The translations under genes were made by a program, and so were the position numbers. Of a stretch of 51,280 nt of DNA, positions 26,184 through 34,858 are shown piece after piece. Source of the stretch: an uncultured Bacteroidales bacterium (GTDB taxonomy: Bacteria; Bacteroidota; Bacteroidia; Bacteroidales; P3); NCBI GenBank assembly GCA_900319865.1, contig ONQD01000014.1:1-51280 (forward strand), given 5' to 3'. The number at the start of each line of letters is the position of its first letter. Within the stretch, counting starts at the first letter, position 1. The notes beneath the pieces are model-generated. The model was not told the origin of the DNA. It did not search any database and was given only the letters and a program-made list of their open reading frames with translations.

Positions 26184-26537
26184 ATGAAACAACAGTACTA
26201 TTTGGTAGATGTTCTTCTAAAGATACTTGAAGATAACTATGATGCCTTTGGCCGAGAATTTGTTCAAAGAGTACGTGTGCTCATAAAGATGCCAGAATGT
26301 GCAGAACTTTTCAATTGTGTGGTGGTAAACGCTCTCGGATTACGAGCCAAGATTAAAGAAAGCATAGTAGATAGAGGCATTGATTGTCTTATTGATTTCT
26401 ACGAACACAATATTGATAATGATAATTCATTGACAGAGAAACAAAGAAATCAGCGTAAAATCAAAATGAAGAACGATATGTATTTATGTAGGGATCTTCT
26501 CAAAGTAAGCCTTGGCACTCAATTAGAACACGATTGA
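26184..26537 (+). CDS. Small protein of unknown function, fourth gene of the operon
   Basis: 117 residues, starting at an ATG 13 bp after the DarT-vWA stop codon, so almost certainly in the same transcript. It is predicted mostly helical and charged, with no signal peptide or membrane segment. I do not recognise the family. The tail (EKQRNQRKIKMKNDMYLCRD) looks like a coiled or RNA/protein-binding helix. Immediately downstream the frame runs into a truncated AlbA-type gene, so this is the right border of the inserted unit. It could be an immunity or accessory protein. That is inference from position only. Confidence 0.6.
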   Translation: MKQQYYLVDVLLKILEDNYDAFGREFVQRVRVLIKMPECAELFNCVVVNALGLRAKIKESIVDRGIDCLIDFYEHNIDNDNSLTEKQRNQRKIKMKNDMYLCRDLLKVSLGTQLEHD

Positions 26538-26555
26538 AAGAATCAATCTTTAATA

Positions 26556-27014
26556 TCACCCCCCAAAAACGGCTTGCCAAGTGCTGTTATTGATGTGGAT
26601 GATGAGCATACCTATTTCATCATTCGGATACCCTGCCACCCGGAGTTTGTATGCGAAGAACTGAGCATGGACAAAGAGGGGCATATCCTGCCCATAGGCG
26701 AGGTATGGAGTCCTGATGTCACAGATAATGTTACTGATGAAGTGGCTGTTACTGATGATGTTATGGGCGGTGGTGCAAGTGATGTTACTGATGATGTTAC
26801 TGATGATGTTACTGGTGGAAATGTGGCAGAGAAAAGACGGGCTGAGTTGCTTCACCTAATGAGACTTACTCCAAAAATCACGATGGACAACTTAGTTAAT
26901 ATACTGCATGTATCGCGTATGACTATATCGCGGGATATCAATCTTCTTCGTGCAAGAGGCAAACTTAGAAGGGAAGGGGATGATAGGAGTGGAAGATGGG
27001 TTGTGATAGAGTAG
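26556..27014 (+). pseudogene. C-terminal fragment of an AlbA_2-type ATP-binding protein
   Basis: It encodes KNGLPSAVIDVDDEHTYFII, then RIPCHPEF, which is the end of the ATPase region of AlbA_2/GHKL proteins. A linker with VTDD repeats and a C-terminal winged helix (ITMDNLVNILHVSRMTISRD and GRWVVIE) follow. The first 350 or so residues are missing. The fragment begins 19 bp after the small gene of the operon. The operon therefore appears to have replaced the 5' part of this gene. The linker has 12-bp repeats (26781-26816), as in the intact relative at 19250. Confidence 0.75.
26781..26816 (+). repeat. 12-bp tandem repeat coding for DVTD
   Basis: Three units of gatgttactgat (the last ends ggt), preceded by more diverged units. 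The period and position match those of the WPEK repeat in the AlbA-type gene at 19250, though the sequence differs. Confidence 0.85.
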
Positions 27015-27043
27015 GAAAGAGGAAATAGTTTGTTGAATTTCGT

Positions 27044-27439
27044 TTGATACTGCGAATATACAAATTCTGTACAGAAAAACGACATTTTCTCGTTTTCCTG
27101 TACAGAATTCTTTTATATTCCAAGTGTAGCAAGAAACAGCTGTTGCTGGAGGCTAAGATTAACGTGGTGATTGGCAACTCGAACATTTCTATCTGCAAGA
27201 AGCTGGTGAAGATATGCCCCGAGTGCTTGAAGGCGTATGTGATGCTGAGGACGGAGGCGTTGAAGAACGGGAAGGTGCTGGAGACAACCTACGACGGGGA
27301 GAGCGACGAGAACGAGAAACTGGTAGTGGCATTCAACGACGCGGACCTTTCGGATGAGGATTTTGAGAAGATGCTGGAAGAAGAGCAAGGCAGCAAGGCC
27401 TTTGCGAGATTGGGAAGAAGAGTGAGTGGGATAGCGTAG
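27044..27439 (+). CDS. Small conserved-looking protein, copy 1 (5' end uncertain)
   Basis: The open frame of 131 codons spans the inverted repeat at 27063, so its first 30 or so codons are unlikely to be real. The credible part starts near LLLEAKINVVIGNSNISICK. It contains a CxxC-like KICPEC and an acidic Asp/Glu-rich C-terminus (LSDEDFEKMLEEEQGSKAF). I do not recognise the family. The last part is repeated almost exactly at 28920-29097, on the far side of the AAA ATPase gene, where it is broken. Copy 1 may be functional if a start near 27131-27160 is used (for example the GTG codons of NVVIG). Confidence 0.45.
   Translation: MILRIYKFCTEKRHFLVFLYRILLYSKCSKKQLLLEAKINVVIGNSNISICKKLVKICPECLKAYVMLRTEALKNGKVLETTYDGESDENEKLVVAFNDADLSDEDFEKMLEEEQGSKAFARLGRRVSGIA
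27063..27109. repeat. Long inverted repeat with 20-bp arms
   Basis: The arms aattctgtacagaaaaacga (27063-27082) and its complement (27090-27109) match at 19 of 20 positions around a 7-nt loop. The core ctgtacag is itself palindromic. A short T-rich stretch follows on the plus strand. It lies between the AlbA-type fragment and the small duplicated gene. It may be a terminator, an operator or the end of a mobile element. Confidence 0.7.
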
Positions 27440-27633
27440 CGGAGGGATGCGGGAATGTGGGGATGTGTTAATGCTTGAATGTGTATCTATGTTTTAAGTT
27501 TTTAATGTTTTAAAGGTGCGAGGTTATTTGACCCTAACCATTCTAACTTTTAAACTTTCAAGCGAAGCGAAACTTTTTGACCTTTCAAGTGAGCGAACCT
27601 TTTAATAACGGAGCAATAATTTCAGTTATGGAC

Positions 27634-28839
27634 TTAGTTCTTCAGCAGCCAGTCGATTACATTCAGCCGTTGGATGCCGTTGATGTTAGAATTGTCAAAG
27701 TCGGTGGTGAGGAGATATTTTGGGAAGGAGTCGCGGATTCTTTCTAATGACGACAACTCGCGTTCTAGCGTTTTTTCGTCATTAGCGGTGTACGCAACTT
27801 GGTAGTATTCTCGTTTGCCGTTGGCTTTCATTACTACGAAATCGACCTCACCATTGTCTGCTCGACCAGCATATACTTCACCGCCACGGCGCAAAAGTTC
27901 AAAATAGACTACATTCTCGAGTTTGTGTTCTAAATCAGCCGCAGGGTTGTTAGTTTGAAGGATATTCCTCAAGCCGAGACCCACAACATAGTATTTATAT
28001 GCACTAGATAATAGCCGTCGTCCACGAATGTTATATAGTCGGGTAGGGTATATAAGGTACGACTCGGTGAAGAAACGTATATATTTTTGAACGGTATTAT
28101 GTGAGAGACGCTCTGCCCCAGAGGCTCGGAGCACATCTGTGATATTGTTTGGCGACACGATACTGCCAACGCTGTCGAACAAGAAATTGACGACATGTTG
28201 TAGCGTGTCGAACTTACGAAGATTGTGCCGTTTGACTATATCTTTCACCACAATAGTTTCATATAAGGCTTTTAAATAGGCATTGACCATATCGGGTGAC
28301 GATAGGGAGAGTGTGACAGCTTCGGGAAAGCAAGAGGTATTCATATATTGTCGGAAAAGCCGGTCAATACTGGCATTTTCACCAAATACTTTCACGTATT
28401 CTGCGAAGGAGAAAGGATGTAGGTTGATGGCTATATAGCGTCCAGACAGCAAGGTGCCGAGTTCGCTTGATAGTAAGAAAACGTTTGAACCTGTGATATA
28501 TAGGTCGATATTTTGTTTGACAAATAGAGCATCGACTAGTTTTTCGAATTGGGGTAGGATTTGTATCTCGTCAAGAAAAACGTATCTTGTGCCATTAGGA
28601 GAGAGTTTGTTAATGATATGGTCGTAAACTGATTGCCAGTCCAAAAATTGAGAGTTCTCCCGTTCCTCAAAGTTCAAAAAGATTATTTGACTTTCTGACA
28701 CTCCATCGGATTTCAACCATTCAATATATTCCGCCATTAATGTGGATTTCCCACATCGACGAATGCCTGTTATCACTTTTATCAGATTCTGATTCCGGAG
28801 GCTAACTATTTGTGAAAGATATGTTTCTCTGTTAATTAT
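27634..28839 (-). CDS. AAA ATPase with C-terminal DUF4143-type domain, apparent ATA start
   Basis: Walker A GIRRCGKS, Walker B FLDEIQ, ITGSNVFLLSSELGTLLSGR and a C-terminal nuclease-like NGEVDFVVMKANGK identify the AAA_14/DUF4143 family. The first GTG/ATG-type start (28776) lies 5 codons before Walker A and is too late. The frame continues upstream as INRETYLSQIVSL and NQNLIKVITG, which is the normal N-terminus. The codon where the family has ATG reads ATA (28837-28839). A minus-strand promoter box (28857-28864) leaves no room for a farther start. The gene therefore uses a non-standard start, is weakly expressed or is newly dead. It lies between two copies of a small gene, in opposite orientation. 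Confidence 0.8.
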   Translation of the reverse strand: MINRETYLSQIVSLRNQNLIKVITGIRRCGKSTLMAEYIEWLKSDGVSESQIIFLNFEERENSQFLDWQSVYDHIINKLSPNGTRYVFLDEIQILPQFEKLVDALFVKQNIDLYITGSNVFLLSSELGTLLSGRYIAINLHPFSFAEYVKVFGENASIDRLFRQYMNTSCFPEAVTLSLSSPDMVNAYLKALYETIVVKDIVKRHNLRKFDTLQHVVNFLFDSVGSIVSPNNITDVLRASGAERLSHNTVQKYIRFFTESYLIYPTRLYNIRGRRLLSSAYKYYVVGLGLRNILQTNNPAADLEHKLENVVYFELLRRGGEVYAGRADNGEVDFVVMKANGKREYYQVAYTANDEKTLERELSSLERIRDSFPKYLLTTDFDNSNINGIQRLNVIDWLLKN

Positions 28840-28856
28840 GGTGAATAAATCTAATG

Positions 28857-28864
28857 CAAATATA
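28857..28864 (-). promoter_or_regulatory. Bacteroidota -7 box on the minus strand for the AAA ATPase
   Basis: Read on the minus strand this is tatatttg, a perfect TAnnTTTG, 17 bp before the ATA codon at 28839. It implies a leader of only about 10 nt. Confidence 0.6.
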
Positions 28865-28919
28865 CGAAATAATGACGAAATTGTATAAAAAATGAAAATC
28901 TCGTCATTAAGAAGTGGAG

Positions 28920-29097
28920 ATGATTGGCAACTCGAACATGTCTATCTGCAAGAAGCTGGTGAAGATATGCCCCGAGTGCCGGAAGGCGTATCAACGACGC
29001 GGACCTTTCGGATGAGGATTTTGAGAAGATGCTGGAAGAAGAGCAAGGCAGCAAAGCCTTTGCGAGATTGGGAAGAAGGGTGGCTGGGCTGTCGTAG
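28920..29097 (+). pseudogene. Broken second copy of the small gene at 27044
   Basis: Starts ATG with IGNSNMSICKKLVKICPEC, nearly identical to copy 1 at the DNA level, until the codons for RKAY. About 100 bp are then missing and the frame is shifted, before the sequence resumes with the same acidic end (DADLSDEDFEKMLEEEQGSK). The duplication flanks the AAA ATPase gene, which suggests insertion with target duplication or recombination between relatives. Confidence 0.75.
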
Positions 29098-29123
29098 AAA
29101 AGACCGTTGTCCGCCGTTGCAGT

Positions 29124-29205
29124 GCTACAGTTGCTACAGCTCGGATTTTTTTTTCAGGATGTGGATAATAGTGGAATGGAACTGTAGCACTGTAGCAACT
29201 GTAGC
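29124..29205. repeat. Inverted repeat of 16-bp arms with internal ctgtagca repeats
   Basis: gctacagttgctacag (29124-29139) is perfectly complementary to 29190-29205. The right arm lies in a run actgtagcactgtagcaactgtagc that repeats ctgtagca. A T9 run follows the left arm (29146-29154), so part of it could also end transcription. It is probably a mobile or intergenic repeat type. Confidence 0.65.
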
Positions 29206-29263
29206 GCGAAGGGTTGATGATTTCTCATTTCTTGTTGTCTCTGTTTATGTGAGGATAATTGTG

Positions 29264-29271
29264 TATATTTG
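29264..29271 (+). promoter_or_regulatory. Bacteroidota -7 box (tatatttg)
   Basis: A perfect TAnnTTTG, 54 bp before the flavodoxin-ferredoxin gene. Confidence 0.6.
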
Positions 29272-29325
29272 CAGTCGTGAAATGGAATGGAGCTGATGGC
29301 GTATTGTTGTTAAAACGAGTTGATT

Positions 29326-30084
29326 ATGATATTCTATTATTCAGGTTGTGGCAACAGCCGTTTTGTTGCAAAGAGCATTGCCGAAACGTTCGGTGACGAG
29401 TTGGTGTTTATTCCCCAGGCCGACCGGGAGGGTAAGACGGACTATGCCTTGGAGCCCGGCGAGCGGCTGGGGTTTGTGTTTCCCATCTATTCGTGGCGGC
29501 CGCCGCAACTGGTGTTGGATTTTGTGGAGCGGCTGCGGTTGACGGGTGCCCCGTCGTACACCTATATGGTGGTAACCTATGGCGATGATGCCGGGATGAC
29601 CGAACAGGTGATGGCCGAAGCGCTGGACCGTTTGGGACTGAAACTCGACGGAGCTTTTGGCCTCACGATGCCCAACACCTATGTCAATATGTCGTTTATG
29701 AATACCGACAGCCCCGAGGTGGCACAGCGCAAGATAGATGAGTCCAAACAACGACTGGTGGGCGTGAAACAGGCTATCGTGGAACGGAAATGCGTGTCGG
29801 AGGTGAATAGGGGAGTAGCCCCCCGGCTGAAAACTTTTGTGATAGGCAAGGGGTTCAACCAATGGGTTTCGGACAAGAAATACTATTCGACGGATGCCTG
29901 CGTGTCGTGTGGCAAATGCGTGGAGGTGTGTCCCTTGCAGAATATCAGTCTTGAAAACGGCCGACCCCGTTGGAACGGGCATTGCACCCACTGCGAGGCT
30001 TGCTACCACTACTGTCCTCAGAATGCGGTGCAGTTTGGCAAAGTGACCCGGGGCAAGGGGCAATACTATTTTCACGAATCGTGA
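29326..30084 (+). CDS. EFR1-type flavodoxin/ferredoxin fusion protein
   Basis: 252 residues from the ATG at 29326 (a TTG at 29320 is in frame). The N-terminal flavodoxin fold has the FMN phosphate-loop-like YYSGCGNSRFVA and the VFPIYSWRPP segment. The C-terminal two-[4Fe-4S] ferredoxin domain has CVSCGKCVEVCP and CTHCEACYHYCP. It probably carries electrons in anaerobic metabolism, and the partner is not evident. A single gene with its own promoter and no obvious terminator. Confidence 0.88.
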   Translation: MIFYYSGCGNSRFVAKSIAETFGDELVFIPQADREGKTDYALEPGERLGFVFPIYSWRPPQLVLDFVERLRLTGAPSYTYMVVTYGDDAGMTEQVMAEALDRLGLKLDGAFGLTMPNTYVNMSFMNTDSPEVAQRKIDESKQRLVGVKQAIVERKCVSEVNRGVAPRLKTFVIGKGFNQWVSDKKYYSTDACVSCGKCVEVCPLQNISLENGRPRWNGHCTHCEACYHYCPQNAVQFGKVTRGKGQYYFHES

Positions 30085-30622
30085 ATCGGGGTTTCTACCA
30101 ATTTCTTGGGATTAGAAGAGCTGACGCTTCCGAGGGGCTTGATTATGGTGGGGAGAGCCGCATTCCGCGACTCTGGCGGAGAGCTGTTTTTGATGGTAGA
30201 AGGTCCGCTGTAGGTTCGCTGTAGCTTCGCTGTGGGTCCGCTCCAGAAGTGACCCCTAAGTGTAACTTGGGTGGAGCATCTTCGAATGTTGACTTCGACC
30301 TCGATATTGTTTGTTGGAAACAACTCCACCTTTGAGTGTTCGAAATGGTGGAACCATGTCGTTAATATACTGTATTGCAGTGTGATATATGTCGATGTAT
30401 AGTGCTTTGCACTTACTGGTAGAGGTTGAACAGATAGGAAGTGACAGAGGGATAGCGATTTAACCAATGTGGAAAGGGGATAGTACTGTTGAAATTTGAG
30501 GTTGTTGATAAAATGTGCAGAAGAGGGGGTTTTGTGGTAATAAAGTGAAATTGTAACTAACTGAACAGTAGTTCTGCCAGAAGATTTTAATTTTATTTAA
30601 CAAATGTAAAACGGGCTGTTAT
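30085..30622. other. Intergenic region upstream of the ribosomal operon with small repeats
   Basis: No gene was recognised. It holds a four-unit 11-bp tandem repeat (listed separately) and a large possible hairpin with ggtggag (30270-30276) pairing to ctccacc (30324-30330), plus inner complementary pieces. Base composition falls towards the strong AT-rich promoter at the end. Confidence 0.45.
30203..30246 (+). repeat. 11-bp tandem repeat, four units
   Basis: Units gtccgctgtag, gttcgctgtag, cttcgctgtgg and gtccgctccag follow each other without gaps. It is non-coding and differs by one to three bases per unit. Confidence 0.8.
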
Positions 30623-30653
30623 TTTGTGGGGTGAAAAATTAGTTGTAATTTTG
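30623..30653 (+). promoter_or_regulatory. Promoter of the str-S10-spc-alpha operon
   Basis: TTTG at 30623-30626 and the -7 box taattttg at 30646-30653 with exactly 19 bp between them, the optimal Bacteroidota arrangement. It leaves a leader of about 75 nt before rpsL. It is the strongest promoter match in the window, fitting its role. Confidence 0.8.
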
Positions 30654-30734
30654 CATTCCATTTCGAGGGTGAAATGTGCCCTAGAAAGTTAATGGAAAAT
30701 ATTAATAATTAAGTATATAACATCAAAACAGAAA

Positions 30735-31118
30735 ATGCCAACAATTCAACAATTAGTTCGCAAAGGACGTCAGCAGATGGAGTATAAATCGAAATCTCCC
30801 GCTCTGGACAGCTGCCCTCAGCGCCGCGGCGTTTGCACCCGTGTGTACACCACCACTCCTAAAAAACCTAACTCGGCAATGCGTAAGGTTGCCCGTGTGC
30901 GTCTCACCAACCAGAAAGAGGTTAACGCCTACATCCCCGGTGAAGGCCACAACTTGCAGGAACACTCCATCGTTATGATTCGTGGAGGCCGTGTGAAGGA
31001 TCTGCCCGGTGTGCGTTATCACATCATCCGCGGAGCTTTGGATACCAGCGGAGTTGACGGTCGCCGTCAGCGTCGTTCCAAATACGGTGCAAAACGCCCC
31101 AAACAAGCTGCGAAGTAA
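30735..31118 (+). CDS. rpsL: 30S ribosomal protein S12
   Basis: 127 residues; decoding-centre protein. It shows [12 protein letters not shown] and the conserved loop [18 protein letters not shown], whose lysine region is the classical streptomycin site, then [14 protein letters not shown]. First gene of the operon, 68 bp before rpsG. Confidence 0.98.
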   Translation: MPTIQQLVRKGRQQMEYKSKSPALDSCPQRRGVCTRVYTTTPKKPNSAMRKVARVRLTNQKEVNAYIPGEGHNLQEHSIVMIRGGRVKDLPGVRYHIIRGALDTSGVDGRRQRRSKYGAKRPKQAAK

Positions 31119-31185
31119 TAAAGTTAAGATAGATAAATAAGAAAATTAAGAATTGCCACAGCAGTTCATTAATGTATAAAGAGAA

Positions 31186-31653
31186 ATGAGAAAAGCAAAA
31201 CCCAGAAAACGTATTATCCTTCCGGATCCGAAATATAACGACGTGCTCGTTACAAAGTTTGTCAACAACTTGATGTTGGGTGGCAAGAAGACCATTGCCT
31301 ACAAGATTTTCTATGAGGCAATCGATGTAGTTGCAGATCGTACCAAGGAAGATGGTATCGAGGTGTGGAAAAAGGCATTGGCCAACATTACTCCTTCTGT
31401 GGAGGTGAAGAGCCGCCGTATTGGTGGTGCCACTTTCCAGGTTCCTACCGAGATTCGCCCCGAGCGTAAGCAGTCGATCGGCATGAAGAACTTGATTAGC
31501 TTCAGCCGCAAGCGCAGTGAGAAGACTATGGCTTTGAAATTGGCCGCTGAGATTCAGGCAGCTTACAAGGAAGAGGGTGCAGCCTTCAAACGTAAGGAGG
31601 ATATCCACCGTATGGCTGAAGCCAACAAGGCTTTCTCGCACTTCCGTTTCTAA
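31186..31653 (+). CDS. rpsG: 30S ribosomal protein S7
   Basis: 155 residues; primary binder of the 16S 3' domain near the E site. [17 protein letters not shown] and [14 protein letters not shown] are typical, as is [16 protein letters not shown]. Normal length. The order rpsL-rpsG-fusA is the conserved str arrangement. Confidence 0.98.
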   Translation: MRKAKPRKRIILPDPKYNDVLVTKFVNNLMLGGKKTIAYKIFYEAIDVVADRTKEDGIEVWKKALANITPSVEVKSRRIGGATFQVPTEIRPERKQSIGMKNLISFSRKRSEKTMALKLAAEIQAAYKEEGAAFKRKEDIHRMAEANKAFSHFRF

Positions 31654-31724
31654 TACTGCAAAGCACTGGCCAGTTAACTCATCAATCTAACAACGAATCG
31701 TCAAAAAGTCCAACAAATACTAAT

Positions 31725-33815
31725 ATGTCAGATTTAAAAAATACTAGAAACATTGGCATTATGGCCCATATCGACGCCGGCAAGACGACGACGACCGAAC
31801 GCATTCTCTATTATACCGGCAAAAACTATAAGCTGGGAGAGACGCATGAGGGGTCGGCCACGATGGACTGGATGGTTCAGGAACAGGAGCGTGGTATCAC
31901 TATTACCTCTGCCGCCACTACAGTGTATTGGCATTGGCATGACCAGTTGTATAAATACAATATTATTGATACTCCGGGTCACGTTGATTTCACTGTTGAG
32001 GTGGAGCGTTCGCTGCGAGTGCTGGACGGTGCAATTGCTATCTTCTGTGCCGTGGGAGGTGTGGAGCCGCAGTCTGAGACTGTGTGGCGCCAGGCCGACA
32101 AGTACGGTGTGCCCCGCATTGCCTTTGTCAACAAGATGGACCGCGCCGGTGCCGACTTTTTCGGTGTGGTGGGTCAGATAAAGGAACGCCTGGGTGCCAA
32201 TCCTATCCCCATTGAAATCCCTATCGGACAAGAGAACCTGTATAAGGGTGTTGTCGACCTCATTTCCAACAAGGCTCTGGTGTGGGACGAAAGCTCGAAC
32301 GGTCAGCGTTTTGAGGAAATTCCTATGCCTGACGACCTGAAGGATATTGCTGCCGAATACCGCCAGCGTCTGGTGGAAGGTGTGGCTGAGGAGAACGAAG
32401 CCCTTCTGGAGAAGTTCTTCGACGACCCCGATTCGATTACCGCCGACGAAATTATTGCCGAAATCCGCAAGGCTACGCTGGCCATGAAAATTGTGCCTGT
32501 GATGTGCGGCTCGGCTTTCAAGAACAAAGGTGTGCAGACATTGCTTGACGCTGTTGCCGCTTTCCTCCCCAGCCCGTTGGATATGAAGGAGGTGGACGGC
32601 ATTAACCCCAAAACCGGCAATATGGAGTCGCGTGCTATCGACGTGAAGGCTCCTTTCTCGGCTTTGGCTTTCAAGATTGCCACCGACCCCTATGTGGGAC
32701 GCCTCTGTTTTTTCCGCGTGTATAGCGGTTCGCTGGATGCGGGCTCGTATGTCTACAACGCCAATACCGGCAAGAAGGAGCGCATTTCGCGTATCATGCA
32801 GATGCACTCGAACAAACAGAACCCGATGGACCGCATCGAGGCCGGTGATATTGGAGCTGCCGTGGGATTCAAGGAGATAAAGACTGGCCATACCCTGTGT
32901 GACGAGAAACACCCCATCATCCTTGAGTCGATGAAGTTCCCCGAGCCTGTGATCAGCATTGCTGTGGAGCCGTTGACACAGGGCGATATGGACAAGTTGA
33001 CCAATGCACTGACCAAGCTGGTTGAGGAAGACCCCACTTTCCGTGTGAAGTCGGATGAGGTGTCGGGTCAGACCATCATCAGCGGTATGGGTGAGTTGCA
33101 TTTGGACATCATTCTCGACCGTCTCCGTCGTGAGTTCTCGGTCGAGGTGAATCAAGGCCGTCCCCAGGTTGCCTACAAGGAGGCTATCACTACCACCGTG
33201 CAACATCACGAGATTTACAAGAAGCAGACCGGCGGTAAAGGTAAGTTTGCCGACATTCTGTTCGAAATCGGCCCAGCCGACGAGGGCGTTACCGGACTGC
33301 AGTTTGTGAACGAGGTGAAGGGTGGCAATATTCCCAAGGAGTATATCCCCGCTATAGAGAAGGGTTTCAAGGAGGCTATGCAGAACGGTGTTCTGGCCGG
33401 ATACCCGATGGACAGCATGAAGGTTACCGTGTTGGATGGTTCGTTCCACCCTGTCGACAGCGACCAGTTGTCGTTTGAGGTGTGCGCCAAGATTGGTTTC
33501 AAAGAGGCCTGCCGCAAGGCAAAGCCGGTATTGCTGGAGCCTATCATGAAACTTGAGGTGCTGACCCCGGATGCCTATGTGGGCGATGTGACGGGCGATT
33601 TGAACCGCCGTCGTGGTATGTTGGAGAATATCACAGCCAAAGTGGGCGTGCAGGCCATTCATGCCAAGGTGCCTCTGGAACAGATGTTCGGTTATGTCAC
33701 CGCACTGCGTACTATCACTTCCGGTCGTGCCAACTCTACAATGGAGTTCTCGCATTATGCCGAGGTGAGCCGCGAGCAACAGGAGAACATATTAAAAAGT
33801 AAATATAATAATTAA
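31725..33815 (+). CDS. fusA: Elongation factor G
   Basis: 696 residues, the translocation GTPase. The G-domain motifs are visible: G1 AHIDAGKT (14-21), switch [13 protein letters not shown]3 DTPGH and G4 NKMD. Domains II-V follow ([14 protein letters not shown] in domain [15 protein letters not shown] in domain V). The short distance to rpsJ (13 bp) and the lack of a tuf gene show that the str and S10 operons are directly joined here. Confidence 0.98.
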   Translation: MSDLKNTRNIGIMAHIDAGKTTTTERILYYTGKNYKLGETHEGSATMDWMVQEQERGITITSAATTVYWHWHDQLYKYNIIDTPGHVDFTVEVERSLRVLDGAIAIFCAVGGVEPQSETVWRQADKYGVPRIAFVNKMDRAGADFFGVVGQIKERLGANPIPIEIPIGQENLYKGVVDLISNKALVWDESSNGQRFEEIPMPDDLKDIAAEYRQRLVEGVAEENEALLEKFFDDPDSITADEIIAEIRKATLAMKIVPVMCGSAFKNKGVQTLLDAVAAFLPSPLDMKEVDGINPKTGNMESRAIDVKAPFSALAFKIATDPYVGRLCFFRVYSGSLDAGSYVYNANTGKKERISRIMQMHSNKQNPMDRIEAGDIGAAVGFKEIKTGHTLCDEKHPIILESMKFPEPVISIAVEPLTQGDMDKLTNALTKLVEEDPTFRVKSDEVSGQTIISGMGELHLDIILDRLRREFSVEVNQGRPQVAYKEAITTTVQHHEIYKKQTGGKGKFADILFEIGPADEGVTGLQFVNEVKGGNIPKEYIPAIEKGFKEAMQNGVLAGYPMDSMKVTVLDGSFHPVDSDQLSFEVCAKIGFKEACRKAKPVLLEPIMKLEVLTPDAYVGDVTGDLNRRRGMLENITAKVGVQAIHAKVPLEQMFGYVTALRTITSGRANSTMEFSHYAEVSREQQENILKSKYNN

Positions 33816-33828
33816 AAATATAAATATC

Positions 33829-34137
33829 GTGAGTCAAAGAATTAGAATCAAACTGAAATCTTACGACCACAATTTGGTGGATAAATCCGCCGAGAAGATC
33901 GTTAAGACCGTCAAGATGACCGGCGCAGTTGTGAATGGCCCCATTCCTCTGCCGACCAACAAAAAGATTTTCACTGTGAACCGCTCTACCTTTGTCAACA
34001 AGAAGAGCCGTGAGCAGTTCGAACTCAGTTCGTACAAACGTCTCATGGACATTGAGATCAATGACCGTGCCAAGACGATTGACGCATTGATGAAACTGGA
34101 GCTTCCCAGCGGTGTGGAAGTGGAAATCAAAGTGTGA
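33829..34137 (+). CDS. rpsJ: 30S ribosomal protein S10
   Basis: 102 residues. The start codon is GTG (33829), since [17 protein letters not shown] is the expected N-terminus and no ATG precedes it. The loop [17 protein letters not shown] is conserved. It is the only ribosomal gene here with a GTG start, which may lower its initiation. First gene of the S10 segment. Confidence 0.97.
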   Translation: MSQRIRIKLKSYDHNLVDKSAEKIVKTVKMTGAVVNGPIPLPTNKKIFTVNRSTFVNKKSREQFELSSYKRLMDIEINDRAKTIDALMKLELPSGVEVEIKV

Positions 34138-34228
34138 AATTAACAATCAGCCGATGTGAGTAGTGGCCGAAGCGTGATTGGCTGCGAAAATAAGCTGAGA
34201 ACTAAAAACAAACAATCCATTAAAAGAA

Positions 34229-34858
34229 ATGTCCGGATTAATTGGAAAAAAAATTGGAATGACCAGTCTTTTTGATGCAGAGGGAAAACAGATTCCTTGC
34301 ACCGTTATCGAAGCTGGTCCTTGTGTAGTGACACAAGTGAGAACCATCGAGAAGGATGGCTATGAGGCTATCCAGTTGGCTTTTGGCGAGCAGAAAGAAA
34401 GCCGCGTCAACAAGCCGCTGAGAGGCCATTTTGCCAAGGCCAACACCACCCCCAAACGCTATATCGCCGAATTTAGCCGCTTTGAGGAGGGCCACAAGAA
34501 AAAATATGGTGAAGTATTGACAGTGGAAGTCTTCCAGGAAGGCGAGTTTGTCGACGTAGTGGGAACCTCGAAAGGTAAAGGTTTCCAGGGCGTTGTGACC
34601 AGACACGGTTTTGGCGGTGTTGGTGATATGACTCACGGCCAGCACGACCGTCTGCGTGCCCCTGGTTCGATAGGAGCCAGCTCCTATCCTTCGCGTATCT
34701 TTAAAGGTATGCGCATGGCCGGCCAGACTGGCAACCACAGAGTGAAGATTCAAAACCTTCAGGTTGTCAAGATTATCCCTGAAAAGAATTTAATGTTAGT
34801 GAAAGGTTCTGTACCGGGACCCAAAGGTTCAATAATAAAACTTGAAAGATGGAGTTAA
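34229..34858 (+). CDS. rplC: 50S ribosomal protein L3
   Basis: 209 residues; early assembly protein reaching the peptidyl transferase centre. [33 protein letters not shown] and [20 protein letters not shown] are family hallmarks. Its end overlaps the rplD start by 10 bp, so the two are translationally coupled. Confidence 0.98.
   Translation: MSGLIGKKIGMTSLFDAEGKQIPCTVIEAGPCVVTQVRTIEKDGYEAIQLAFGEQKESRVNKPLRGHFAKANTTPKRYIAEFSRFEEGHKKKYGEVLTVEVFQEGEFVDVVGTSKGKGFQGVVTRHGFGGVGDMTHGQHDRLRAPGSIGASSYPSRIFKGMRMAGQTGNHRVKIQNLQVVKIIPEKNLMLVKGSVPGPKGSIIKLERWS

Noticed and set aside
30072-30467. A 131-codon minus-strand frame upstream of rpsL
   Set aside because: Low-quality composition, overlaps tandem repeats and a hairpin, and no promoter or family similarity was seen.
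31734-33779. A 681-codon open frame opposite fusA
   Set aside because: Antisense shadow of EF-G; no family features and no start context.
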